DNA of 64,000 bases from Amorphophallus konjac (lineage: Eukaryota; Streptophyta; Magnoliopsida; Alismatales; Araceae), in assembly GCA_022559845.1 (NCBI GenBank), contig CM040121.1, forward strand, positions 348,352,243 to 348,416,242, written 5' to 3'. Under the pieces are notes generated by a model, which did no database searches, was not told the origin of the DNA, and saw nothing but the letters and a program-made list of their open reading frames with translations. Positions 9,746 to 21,560 of this stretch are shown in pieces (within the stretch, counting starts at the first letter, position 1; the number at the start of each line of letters is the position of its first letter). The translations under genes were made by a program, and so were the position numbers.

Positions 9746-12700
9746 TGTTGGCACCCGAAATATGATCAAGAGCAATCACGCTTGAATGACCAAAGGATGT
9801 GGCCCGCTATAAGGCAAAAGCCAAAGAGAATCAATACACAAGGGTCCTCTCGGAATGCTGAAGCCTCAGGTCATCTGATGAGAGCGTCAGGGACTCCACC
9901 TCAGGACGGTCGGAAGAAATCCACAACAAACTGGCAGTGCCGTTTGGCCTGTCCAACGAATCGATATCGACTCAGTCGTGCTGAACAAACCCCATCCGTC
10001 ATCCGATCAGGACAAGAATGTATTTGGTGGTCCGCCACCTGATAAGAAACCCTCCGGAGGTGAAGAAATGTCTCTGGCCCCTCAGAACGTAGTGCCGAAG
10101 GCCATGTTAGTGGAAAACCCAAGTGACCGAATTAGGGGCATGGACAGCACCGGAATTGGCCAGTCAGTGGCCTAAAGGCTTTCCCGATACTTCTCATGTC
10201 AGCCTCACAGGGCCACGATGAGATGAAAGTTCAAGTTGACTCTCGGAGCCAGTTCGAGATCCGCAGGCCGAGACCGGCCCGAACAAACGCAACAAGAGGC
10301 TAATCCGGCGCGCCTCTTACCCGGCGCGCCCCTTACCCGGCGCGCTCCTTTCCATTGGCATCATCCAAGTTCGACGCGCTCGTCACCCCCCCCCCCCCCC
10401 CCCCCGTGTCGGATTAAGCCACGCCGCTTGAACCTATAAGAAGAGTTCATTCGAAGACAGACAAAGGTGTGAGAGGAAACAAAGAGAAAAAGCAGAAAGA
10501 AATCGGAGAGTAGAGGCTTGGGGAGAAATAAAGGGTGAGGGAGTTCTTCCTGAGTGGACGTCCGCCGTTCTTCGACAGAGGAGAGAGGTCCAATGCGAGG
10601 AAGGAGAGCCCCCATTCCGATACCCTATTTTCACTGCAAAGAACAGAGGTTGGGCATCAGGCGTTTCTTCTATTCATCTCTGCCCCCTTTCTACCAATAT
10701 CCCTGTGATGATATGTATGCAAACGGGCGATGATATGAGCCCGCAATCCCTTTCCATTTCTTTCTTTGTTTAGCCCTTGCTTCTGTGATAGATGAAAATG
10801 TAACGGAACGGCTCCGTGTGACAACGCCAGGCCGATTGCAATATTTAGTTTATTTCTTAAGTTCTGTCTGAGTCCCTCTCCCTCTCTGATTGCATTCTAC
10901 CCTCATCTCGCCTGTGTTGTTGGCTGTTTTCATCTATCGACGCCGAATATGCCCTGGGCTAACCAAGGGCCACATTAATATCACCCCCTCCCCGGGGCTC
11001 TCTCAGTACATTAGTGATATCAAATATACTGTGTCTTTACCGTGGGTTTCGTCGCCGGAGACGTGTGCGTATGTACACTTCCGTTTATCCGCGGGATTGG
11101 CTCCCCACTATCTCTCCGTTCACAGTTATGAACTGGAGAAAATAGGGCCACCCCTACAGCCTGGGCGTAGGGTCTTCTGACATGGTTAATCTCCCATATA
11201 CCACTTGCCAATTGCTCAAGCATTTGCTTCTTACAATCTCCGTGGTTCACCGGCTCACGGTTAACTTCTAAACGCTAACTGGTTAATCCCCTCCCGTGCC
11301 TAATCCATCGTCAATGGTCGAATGGATGAACAACGTATCTCCGTGATTTCTTTATCCGGAGAAGGATGGGGGAGGTCTGTTCAATGTGGCCTACTCCCCA
11401 TTCTCGTTATATGGGTAAGATTTGAATTCAAATGCGAATATCATGTTTTCTTTCGACGATAACAATGTACTGACCGGGGAGGGGGAACATTCCCCATCAA
11501 ACACTCACGCTGCCTTTCTCTGAATCACCACAAGGCTATAGGATTCCGTCCTCCTATGGCATGGAGCCCTACGAGCCATCGAAGGTGAATAGAAATGGGT
11601 CTTCTGACCCGACATTAAATCCACATTCCTCTGGGGAATGATGGTGGCCGTGGGTAAGGAACCTCTTGTAGACTAGCCCTCGAGGTTTCCTCCCATTTTT
11701 GGCCGTCCCTTTGAACAATGTCTTCGGCCCATGGAACATTGGTGCCCCTCGTAGGCTAGTCCTCGGGGTTTCCATCCATCTGGGTCTACCGGTCGCCGTC
11801 TTGGTCTCCCGGCTTTAAGGAGCTTACCCCTGTTTCTGTGGGAATGCCTCCACTTTCCCCACGCAACCCTCTGGGTATGGGGAGGTGATGCCAAATTTTT
11901 GTCTGAACACTTCGACCGAATTCTGATGAAACTTAAGTTCTGAGAACTGTGAACCTACTTCGAACCAAAGATGGGCTGTGCTTGAGTAGGAACCTCGCAC
12001 AAACCTTGATCCGTCATGTCTGCAGAGCAATTGGAGCCCGAGTTTGCTCAGTAATCAACCCTAATTAACATCAAAAATGAACCAAGTCATAATGCAACTC
12101 AAAATAACTTGAAACTCATAATTCTACCCTAATCCGGCACGCCCTCATCTGACGCCCATACCCCCCGCGCCGAATTAACCCCACACTCAAAAGCCATTAG
12201 AAACCTAACTGTCTTCACCCGGCACGGCCTAATTCGGCGCGCCTGTCACCCCCCGCGCCGTTCAAGCTCCTTAGCATGGCCGCACCGTTTCACCCCTTTT
12301 CCTACGCTACCCCATGCCGTTTTAGACCTATCCCTACGCTTCCTCGCGTCAGATTAGGATATAGCAAACCCCGCGCCGTTTCAATCCTCCACTCATACTT
12401 CTACCAACCCATTTATCCCCCATTTCCCTATCTCACTTAACTTAGGAATGCTTGTTTGCTTTGGTTGCATGTTATTATTATTCCAAACTTCGGTACATCG
12501 CGTGGTGATTTGCTGAAGGTCAGGACAGGTCTGACCGGGAGCTTTCATTACGCGTGATGGTGGTCTTCGGACCTATGCTCTCCGCCACGTACTGGGGGCT
12601 TAGGATAATGAACATGATCGAAATACATGTTTAAGCTTACATTTAGTTCCTGCATTGTGTGATGATATCATTCTGTTAATTTGCTCATGCTTATATGTAT

Positions 12701-12941
12701 ATTTATTCAGCCCCGGGGGCCCATTGTCTTAGCAATTAATCAAGGGTTTTCCTCCATTTTGGGGGATGTAATTAACGTCATAGCCTTTATGGTATGACGG
12801 ACTGTCGGTCTCGACACGGACTTCACTTTTGTCTGACCAAGTCAGAGCGAGCGCACAATAAAGCTGTCACCTGGTGATTGGCACGCCTACACAATAAACT
12901 AATAAATCAAACAAAAATCTAATTAATAAACCCATCCCCCA
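9746..12941 (+). repeat. 5' LTR of the Tat-like element, about 3.2 kb
   Basis: It starts TGTTGGCACCCGAAATATG. The end is less certain, taken as CCCCCA at 12941, six bases before the PBS. It contains CG-rich blocks with the recurring core CCGGCGCG (10306-10345 and again 12135-12260), a 20-base C run (10386-10405), a TATA-like TATAAG at 10435, and a purine-rich likely R start. No protein is coded; short open frames are incidental. Confidence 0.6.
10386..10405 (+). repeat. Run of 20 C residues upstream of LTR TATA
   Basis: A homopolymer of 20 C lies about 30 bp before TATAAG (10435-10440). Its length is likely to be variable or unreliable in assembly. It may form i-motif or G-quadruplex structures. 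Confidence 0.9.
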
Positions 12942-12946
12942 TAAGC

Positions 12947-12964
12947 TGGCACGCCCGGTGGGAC
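12947..12964 (+). other. Primer-binding site region of the Tat-like element
   Basis: TGGCACGCCCGGTGGGAC matches the start of the internal region of many plant Tat-type Gypsy elements, where it acts as the tRNA primer-binding site. It fixes the LTR end to within a few bases. I do not assign the tRNA species with confidence. Confidence 0.7.
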
Positions 12965-14354
12965 TCAGTCTCCCTTCATCTCTCTGTCAAGATCAATGCG
13001 CCCCGGGGCTCTCCCAAAGAATGCTGATCGTTTACTTGTTTATGTTCTCACAGGAAGTAACGATGGTTACTGGATTTGCTGCACTGACTTTTGGCCCCGC
13101 AATCGTGGCCAACCATGCTACTTGTGGGTACCTGGCGGTACCAATCATTTTCGGCACCTTCCCACCAGTGGTCGACTTCCCCAATTTCTTGGGGGTAGCC
13201 TTCACCGACGTGTTGAAGGTCGATGCTCTGGAGATGGCCGGGGAGGACGTCAGCAAGAAGCCTGGGGTTGCCGATACCCGAACCTGCAGAGGCCTGCCAG
13301 TAGGCCAAATCTAACTAGCAAGCTGCATGGTGCACCATGTAGCTCACATGGCTCGCCCCGCCTATCATAACAAGTCCGGAGGTTGCCACCAGGGGAACTC
13401 CCGAAGGAGAGCTGCTACTTCCATCACCGGATGGCTGTCGGTGTTCGGCAAATCTATTCTGATCGGCGGTGTCCGCATTTTCCTAGATAGACGCGACGCC
13501 CAAGTGATCTCGGATCGGGTGGTCCCTGCTGTGCCGACCCGCAACTCCTTCCAGGCCCTGTTAGGAAGAAGAGCTGAGAAAGAAGAAGCCGACCGACAAG
13601 GCCGAAGGAAGCTGGCCCGAGGGCCGAAAGTATTCAAGCATGGGTCCCTAAGAAGACCCAACCTATCCGCCAAAATGTGCATGTTCGCCACTACCCCAAG
13701 TCTGCTGGGGCGTAGAGAAGGAATGAGAGGGGCTTAGCCCCAAGAAGAGAAGAGACGGTCATGGACCCTCCACGCCGTGCTACCCCCAGGGCCTGTGCCC
13801 AACAAGCCAATATCCCTTCAATGGGGAGAAGATTTGATCAACTTGCTGGGAGAGCCCGACTAGCTTACGTCCTTCCAGTAGGAGGTCGACCATTGTCCCC
13901 GATCCTCCACCTAGGACGGGGTCAAGAAGAGATGACCAATATGGTCAGGGGCTACTTTAGGGGTCTAGGCAACCCCTCATTGGGCCAGCAGTGACTGCTC
14001 CAAGTAGCCGTGGTCGAAGAAGAGGACTGCTTGCCAATGGCAGTCGAAGAAGGAGAAGAAAAAGGAATGACATTGTCTGTTGATGACAATGGATATGAAG
14101 ACGGCCCGGATTACAAGGCCGATGAAGCCCCTCCCCAGCAGGAGGACAGAAGAAGAATTTCTGTATTTGAAAGATTGACCTTCTCCGGCCATACAAGGAG
14201 GGTCTACAAATAAAGAAGAGAAATGCGAGTCTTTGCTTGCAATATGGCCTGGATAGCCAGCAGATACGGGTGTCTGCATGAGGAACCCCAAGAATTGGTC
14301 CGATTAGCCTAGAGGCCACGGCCGAACACTAGGAGAACTGAAGCCGCGAGGGAA
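12965..14354 (+). other. Leader and decayed N-terminal gag region
   Basis: No continuous gene is seen. Short open frames (12958-13314, 13327-13737, 13761-13994, 14010-14213) lie on the same strand, and the last contains ISVFERLTFSGHTRRVYK, a motif reminiscent of the Tat gag N-terminal region. I read it as leader plus gag broken by several frameshifts and stops. Confidence 0.4.
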
Positions 14355-16936
14355 ATGCTGAAGGCGGCAAAAAGAAAGCAAATGCTGTCTGAAGAAGTCA
14401 CTACCCTCACTGCAAATGTGATAACAACTGAAGAGGAAGAGGTTTTTCTGAACACATCGCCTGAAGGCATTGCAGGGGAAGCAGTGGAAGCCACCCCCAG
14501 CATAGCAACTATGGATCCATCAGTGATGATGCTATTACAACAATACCGGCAAGAGATAGAGCTTTTGAAGAAATAGTTGCATGAGAGAATGGAGCAGACT
14601 TCGGCCTCAAAACAACCTGATATGCAGGGTGAATCGTCACAAGGAGTTGTCAACCCGTGCGACTTTCCACCACTATATACTCTGCCCCAGCCGGTAGAGC
14701 ACAGCCAGGCAGCCACCCAGCATCGCCCACTTCAGCTGCTAATGCCACCAATACTGCCTCAGGTGCACCAGCCACCTCCATTGCTACGTCCTCCGCCGCA
14801 GGCGACCGCCTTGGTCACCCCATACTTGCAGTCGTCACACTTCTACCTCGAGCCAGTCGATCCAACCATTGTAAACAGACTGATGGTGGAAAGGTTGATT
14901 AAGCTAAAGCTCTCCGAGCGGAATGAAGGTGACTATGTCACGTTTGATGCTTATCGGGTGCCATACCTGCCGCATCATGCAGCCAAGCGGCTCCCTCCGG
15001 GGATCAACAAGCTACCTAAATTCGACAAGTTCAACGGGAAGGGGTCTCCGAAAGAGCATATCGCATACTACATGACCATCATGGGCGATTTAGCCACAGA
15101 CGAGTCATATCTGCTAAATTTTTTTGGGTCCTCTTTAACGTGGCTCGCATTTGAATGGTACTCCAGCCTTCCGGTCGGGTCAATCAGTGACTGGCCGAAC
15201 ATGCAAAAGAAATTCAGAGAAAGATTTTATGTCACCGAGAGGGAGGTCACGGTGGCTGAACTTTACTCAACAAAACAAAGGTCGGATGAAACGGCCTTGA
15301 ATATATTAAGAGGTGGAGGAACCTCGGAATGAGATGTAAGCGGCCCCCGCATCAGGAGGACGCTGTACAAATTTGCAAACAGAACCTCAGAAGGGAGGTG
15401 CTAGAAAAGATGATTGGTACAGAAATCCGGTCATTTGACCGATTGAATAATGTGGTGGCCGAAATTGAAGCATTTCTGGCAAAGCCCGCCCCTACATCAA
15501 CCACTGCCACCACGCAGAAGGCAAAGGCAGCAGATCGGCACCCAACGCCTTAAGAAGCAAACACCCTTGACATCAAGGCGTTTGAACAACAGAGAGATAA
15601 AGGCAAGAGGGCGGCTAAGCCCCAGCCTGGCAGAACAGAAGGAAAGAAGGAGGGTCCCTCACTCAGGGATAAAATAAAAAAGGCCTACTCTTTCCCGAAG
15701 GAGAAGACCAAGGTTTTCTTTGACTGGGTCACCCAGTACGACAAGGTCACCCTGCCTGAGCCCAGAAGGCAGGAGGATCTAAAAAGAAGAGATAGTCCGA
15801 GATTCTACCCTTACCATCAGATGTTGGGGAATCTAATTGAGGACTGCTATATATTCAAGGATGTCATTGAAGGCATGATAAAGAAAGAAGAAATAGAACT
15901 GGGGGAGTAAAAAGTTGACCCTCCGCAACCCCATGAAGCGCCTCTAAGGAGAGATGCAGCCAACATGATTTTTCTATACCAGGTACTGCCTGAAGAAGTT
16001 GCGAAAGCCAACACTCAGCACACTTATGAGGCCTATTTTCTGATACCGCTAAAAGAATAACAGGGATGGTAGCAGGTCCCTGCAAAGACCAAGAAGATGG
16101 CTGTACCCCGCCTGAAGGTGGGAGCACTTATCCGTGGCATCACGCCATGATCCACCCCTCCGGTGCTAGCATTGATCTGGACCAGCCCGCCTGCAGTAAT
16201 CAGAATACATACCCACAACCGGAGGAGACAGACTCCGCTACCGGTGATCAAAGAAATCAGTCTAGAAGCCCGGCGGCTCCAAGACTATATAAATGGGCTA
16301 GATGAATATGAACAGCCTAAATTGAAGCCTTTGCTTATAAGGCACCATGTCCCATGGCAAGAGCTAGAACAGCTCTCGGTGGAGCAAAAAGAAGAGACCA
16401 ACAAAGCAGCGGAAAAGGATGATAGTCTGTTCTGGGGGCAGGCGCCAGCCAGAGACAAGAAAAAACAAAAGAAGAAAAGAAAGGCCCGCAAGGCCTCAAA
16501 GGAGATAGTGCTCTCCTGCAACACCCTGTCTGCCCTCTTCAATCTGCCCAGTGAGGAAGATGGGGAAGAAATATGCTGTACACCCGCGGCCGAGGCAAGC
16601 TAGGCCGAAGCCACGACCGCTGCCCACGCAACCCGGTCAGGCTGAAAATGGGGCCGCCAGCCGCCCGCTAACCACAACATTATTTTCAGAGGGGAACAAC
16701 CTTACAAAATACCTCCTCCGGAGGTCAAGGGAGTCCAAATCCCTCCTCCGTCGGGGCTATACAATCAGAGTGGGGGCAGCAGTGGTGTCCTCTCCTTCCT
16801 CGAATTTTTGAAGATGTCCAACAGCCATGTCAGGATGCTAGCCCTGCAACTGGGGGCACTCTCCCGCAACTTCAGCAGCCCTTTGGTACTCCAGATGAAG
16901 ATAGGACTGACCCGATTGTGGGCGGCAGGGGACAAC
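14355..16936 (+). pseudogene. Gypsy Tat-like gag, stops and frameshifts, truncated by Sirevirus
   Basis: The central gag domain is clear in the frame 14355-15332: INKLPKFDKFNGKGSPKEHI, then LTWLAFEWYSSLPVGSISDW and MQKKFRERFYVTEREVTVAEL. There is an in-frame TAG at 14574-14576. A one-base shift near 15300 moves the frame to RWRNLGMRCKRPP and on to FLAKPA, with a TAA at 15551. Further on come VTLPEPRRQEDLKRRDSPRF and YHQMLGNLIEDCYIFKDVIE, the knuckle-less C-terminal gag typical of this lineage, then Lys-rich sequence with several more stops. The capsid function is lost. It ends abruptly at the Sirevirus LTR. Confidence 0.8.
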
Positions 16937-17147
16937 TGTTGTGTCCCTGAAGTCATTTGAGTCATTCTGTGGTCACTTGGGTCATTCGACATCATTCTAT
17001 GGTCATATGCATTCTGTGGTATTCTTGGTTTTGATAATGGCTAAACACTATTAGTCATTATTGTTTTTCACTCCTATATGACTAACATATGTGCTATTGT
17101 GTTCATGACAGATATGCAAATGAAGGCTCAATGTTGCGTCCTCGCAC

Positions 17148-17590
17148 GCGGATCGACCTGCGCGGTCAGGTCGCGGGGATCGACCTGCCCGATCAGGTCG
17201 CGGGGGTCAAGGGGGCAGCGCCCCTTGCGGGGGTTTCCGGGGGCCGAGCCCCCGGAACAAAAATTTGATTAAAGACTCAATAATAAAATCTTCAAGACTG
17301 TCAAGGGCGATGCCACAAACATGCACGGGCTACTAAAGGACTTAAGCGGCGGAGCTAAGATAGATAACGGACCAACCCGGGAAAATCTGGGATCTGCCCA
17401 GTTGGCAGTCGACCGCCAGCACAGGGGCGGTCGACCGCCCCAGCCAGCATCTGCCAGTCTGTAGTCTTTCAATCGGCGGTCGACCGCCAGCCAGTGGCGG
17501 TTGACCGAAATTCCCAAGGATCACCCGAATGCAAGTTTTACAGTAGCGGTCGACCGCCAGGAGCTGCAGGTCGACCGCCAGCCTCGAGCC
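17148..17590 (+). repeat. GCGGTCGACCGC palindrome cluster in LTR U3
   Basis: At least six copies or near copies of the self-complementary GGCGGTCGACCGCC lie between 17405 and 17582. Just upstream come two copies of CGACCTG-N-CAGGTCG (about 17154-17210) and a GC-rich stem around GGGGGCCGAGCCCCC at 17240. All sit upstream of the TATA box at 17719. Such symmetry could bind dimeric factors or form hairpins; the role is inferred only. Confidence 0.7.
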
Positions 17591-17718
17591 TTCAATGTTG
17601 ACTTTGTTTCCAACTTCGAAAAGGGCCATTCAACATGGATTTCCTTAATCCAAAAGTCACCTAATCACCCACAAATTGTGGATCTGGTCTGAGGCTTGTC
17701 TATAGACCATTCAAGGTC

Positions 17719-17725
17719 TATAAAA
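17719..17725 (+). promoter_or_regulatory. TATA box of Sirevirus LTR
   Basis: TATAAAA lies in the context GGTCTATAAAACCAATACAAG. It would divide U3 (about 780 bp) from R-U5 (about 1050 bp). Confidence 0.6.
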
Positions 17726-18781
17726 CCAATACAAGAGGGTTGGAAACCCTCATGCTTCAAGGCTTCAAGAGAGATCAAGGGAGGCCATTTTTGAGATACT
17801 GTAGCACCTCCGTGAATAGTATTTCGGGCTGGAGTTCTTCATCCATCCAAGGTGTTTCAAGGTGAGATCTGAAGCAAGCAACCTCCACCAAAGCTAGAAG
17901 CACTCAAGGATAAGAAGGGTGATCAAAGGAAGCCACAAGCAGGGTGTTTCAAGAAGGAAATCAAGCTACTCCAGGAAGAAGTTCTTCATCAAATCTTCAA
18001 GTGATTGAAGCTACTTCAAGAGGAAATCAACTTCAAGCCAAGTGAAGAAAAAGCTGTAATCATCTTCATCTTCCTCATCTCAAGGTGATCCATAGAAGCT
18101 GCAAGGGTGTGTTCAAGGGAAAGGAGTTCGAGTTACTGTAGCTGTGAACAGTACTCCGGGAAGAAGCTCTTCATCATATCTCCAAGTGATTCAAGCTACT
18201 TCAAGAGGAGATCAACTCCAAGCCAAGTGAATCATCAGATTCAAGCTCCAGCAAACTCAGACAAGATCTTTTCTCTTTGAACATATTTCATATCTTGTTT
18301 GAGTGTTTTCATATCTTGTTCTTTTCCATTTCATTCAAACATTTGGAACTGAAGATCGTCCCTACTGGTGGTTAGTAGGAAGGCAATCGGAAGCTGTCCG
18401 ATCTGCGGTGTTGATGTCCCTACCGACGGTTAGTAGGAAGGCAATCGGTGGTCTTTCCGATTTGCGGTTCAGTGCGTGGCACTAGTGGAGCCTCACCGGA
18501 TTTGGTGAGGGGTGGACGTAGGACTGGAGATTCAGTCCGAACCACCTTAAAATCTCGTGTGTTGTGGTTTGCTTGTGCGATTGCTTTGTGTTAGATGCAT
18601 GCTTAGGTTCAATGTCTATATTGCATAATCATCTTGTTAAGCAAATCACTGCGTTCTTTGTTTAGCTAGTTATATTCCCCTGCTATTATCATTATCTAGC
18701 TATATAGAGGGTTGCATTGCCAAAAGAGGGGCAGATCTATTCACCCCTCCCCTCTAGATCCGCTGTCCACTACACAACAAG

Positions 18782-18793
18782 TGGTATCAGAGC
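18782..18793 (+). other. Sirevirus primer-binding site (tRNA-iMet)
   Basis: TGGTATCAGAGC lies two bases after the LTR end at 18779, the canonical Copia arrangement. Confidence 0.95.
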
Positions 18794-18806
18794 CTAATCT
18801 CTCATT

Positions 18807-20909
18807 ATGGGGTCCAACGACCTTGAGGGAAATGGTGGATCAGCATCTAAGGGTTATTTACATGAAGGACACTCTGTGAACAGACCTCCTTATTTCACTG
18901 GATCTAACTATCCTTATTGGAAACATCGCATGCAGGTGTTCATTCGCGCCCAAGACTACGAACTTTGGCGTGTGATCAGCAACGATCCGTATGAGCTTAC
19001 GGATAATGAGGACTTGTGGACCAAAGAACAAATACGGCAATCCACCGTCAACTGGAGTGCTAAACATATCATGCAATGCTCACTCCATCCAGTTGAATTC
19101 TCAAGAGTAGCCACCTGCGCAACTGCGAAATTGATGTGGGATAAGCTAGAGGTAATCTACGAAGGAACCTCTCAGGTATGAGAAACAAAAGCCAATATTT
19201 TAGTTTCTGAATATGAAATGTTCCGCATGAAGCCTGATGAATCAATTCAAGATATGTATGCTCGCTTAACTGTGCTTACTAATAGTTTAACTGATTTGGG
19301 AAAGAAATATACAGAGTAAGAACTTGTAATAAAAATTCTCAGATCATTAACTCCAGCATGGCACACGAAGGCAACTGTTGTTGAAGAATCGAGAGATCTC
19401 GCAACCACAAAGGTAGATGAACTCATTGGGTCATTAATGACCTATGAGATCAACCTCAAGAACAAAGAGGCTGAGGCACCTAAGAAGAAGTCCCTAGCTC
19501 TTAAAGCTGGACCCAGCCGTCAAGATACTTCTGATGAAGGTGAGGATTCAGGAAGTGAGCGAGATGAGGATGACGTAGCCATGTTCACACGTAAGTTCAA
19601 GAAATTCCTGAGAAAGGAAGGTAAGAGCTTCATGAGAGGAAGGTCAAGGGTAAGAAATGGTTTCAAATCTAATTTTGAAAACTCTAAGAAATCTGACAAA
19701 ATCATTTGTTATTCTTGCAACAAACCAGGGCATTTCAAGAATGACTGTCCCGACAGATTTAGAAAAGCTGACAAATGGAAGGGCAAGAAGAATAACAAGG
19801 CCATGGTGTCCACATGGAGCGATGAAGAGGAAAGTAATGATGGAACTAGCTCCTCGGACAAAGAAAAAGAAGATTTCTACCTCATGGCCAAAGGTGACGA
19901 AGAAATTGAGGTAAATTCTCCATTTGAAGATTATACAATTGATGATTTGGAGGATGCATATATACAACTCATGGACAAATATGAAATGTACAAAAAGAAA
20001 AATAAATCATTGAAAAAGAAAATCAATTCTTTTGTGCATGATCATGACAAGGATGATAAGAATGCTCTACTTGAAACTGAAATTGAAGATCTTAAGAAAA
20101 TGATTGAGGATTTGGAAGAAGGAAGAAAAGAAATGGCTAACTTGGAAACTGAAAATGAAAACTTGAGAAATGAGATTGATAGCATTAAGCTAAAAATGCA
20201 AACCTATGAAAAGAATAGCAAACTGAGTAATGAAAAATATGAAGCTGTAAAACATGTCAACACTCAACTCTTGCAAAACATTGAAAACTTATAAAAAGAA
20301 TTGAAGGATAAACAACAATCCTTGGAAAATTTCGTGGATGGAAAAGAAAACCTAGATGCTTTGTTAGGTACTAGGATGAATTTTAACAAGGAAGGGTTGG
20401 GTTTTGAACCAACAAACAAAAGGCCAATTGGGCTAAAAACAGTCACATTTGTCTCATCTTCCGAAGCCTCCACCTCAAACATAACTCCCACACAAAACCA
20501 GCAAAAACAAAAGGAGAAAGGAAAAGAAAAGATTGAAGGGGGAGTCACCAACATTCCCAAAAAGCCTGTCCAAATACCTAAGAAAGGTCGACCTTCCCCG
20601 CAGCATAGGTCAACACATTCTTGGCCATTGCATGCTCAATCTTCCAGATATCACCAAAACTGGATTGCACATTCATATAGGCCAACACCACCATACTTTT
20701 GGAGAAATTGTGATTCATGTGTTCATCAATCCTATAACTTTCAATCTCCTAGGTGGCAGAACAATCACTCTCAACCCCAAAATAACCAATGGCCACAATG
20801 GGTTAAGAAGCCAACTTCATCAAACTTTCACAAATTCCAACCAAGAACCTCCAAACAGAAAATGAATGTCAAAGTTGAAAAGAAAAACCAAATCCCTGCT
20901 CTAAGCTAA
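18807..20909 (+). pseudogene. Sirevirus gag, three internal stops
   Basis: A single frame begins with the ATG at 18807. Residues 30-125 hold the Copia gag domain (NYPYWKHRMQVFIRAQDYEL). Later come the zinc knuckle CYSCNKPGHFKNDC (about 19710) and an acidic Ser-rich patch. A coiled coil of about 110 residues (about 19970-20290, LKKMIEDLEEGRKEMANLET) is characteristic of Sirevirus gag. Stops interrupt at TGA 19179, TAA 19317 and TAA 20292, and the segment ends at TAA 20907. Several could come from C-to-T changes (CGA to TGA, CAA to TAA), as in methylated, silenced DNA. Confidence 0.9.
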
Positions 20910-21551
20910 CAAAACATGAATGTTAGAAAAGTCTGGATTCCAAAAGAAATGGTTTCATGCTTTGAAAATTTGAAGAGTATGATGGGACCCAAATTTGGTT
21001 GGGTTCCAAACACATTTGCTTAATTGCTTGTGTAGGAGTGTCTTGCAGCCATACATAACAGGTGATACCTTGATAGCGGCTGTTCAAGACACATGACCGG
21101 AGACAAATCAAAATTTTATCTCTTGGAGGAAAAGGAAGGAGGACATGTCACATTTGGAGGGAACAACAAAGGAAAAATCATTGGAACATGTAATGTAGGT
21201 AAGAACCTCTCCAACTCCATTGGAAATGTGTTGCTAGTTGAAGGTTTGAAATATAACCTACTAAGCATAAGTCAATTGTGTGATAAAGGTCACAAAGTGT
21301 TGTTTGATTCTCATGAATGTAAAATCTTTGAACCAAAATCTGACAAGGTAAAATTTTCTGGTAAGAGAGTCAACAATGTTTACATGATTGACTTAGATGA
21401 TCCTGCTTATTCAAACCTTTGTCTTGCTGCACCAAAATCTGAAATTGCATGGTTATGGCATCGTAGACTAGGACATGCTAGCTACAATGTCTTGCATAAA
21501 CTCTTGAAGCATTCAATGGTGAAAGGTTTGCCTGAACTATCCTTTAAATAA
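20910..21551 (+). pseudogene. Sirevirus protease and pre-integrase segment, four stops
   Basis: The frame is the same as gag. A linker with stops at 21021, 21033 and 21063 is followed by the aspartic protease active site YLDSGCSRHMTG. The HHCC pre-integrase motif begins with LWHRRLGHASYNVL and continues past the TAA at 21549 into CDACALGKQ. The protease would mature the polyprotein. The stops make it non-functional in this copy. Confidence 0.9.
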
Positions 21552-21560
21552 AAAAATAAA

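Larger units (their letters stand above)
9746..16936 (+). mobile_element. Tat-like Gypsy retrotransposon, 5' part (LTR, PBS, gag)
   Basis: The element begins TGTTGGCACCCG at 9746, inside the gag of the minus-strand Gypsy derivative, and carries a long LTR, a primer-binding site at 12947 and a decayed gag. It is broken at 16936 by the Sirevirus 5' LTR. The rest (pol and 3' LTR) is not seen after the Sirevirus, whose own 3' end is also lost. The gag type and the long LTR point to the Tat lineage. The putative 5-bp TSD GGAGG (9741-9745) cannot be verified without the 3' end. Confidence 0.7.
16937..18779 (+). repeat. Sirevirus 5' LTR, 1843 bp
   Basis: It starts TGTTGTGTCCCTGAAG and ends CACAACA two bases before the PBS. 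The first about 155 bp match the 3' LTR at 26050-26205 with only a few differences (for example TTATTG/TTGTTG and ACTAAC/ACTGAC), suggesting a moderately old insertion. It contains palindrome clusters (17148-17590), a TATA box at 17719, and a repetitive GGTTAGTAGGAAGGCAATCG block at about 18369 and 18429. Confidence 0.9.
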
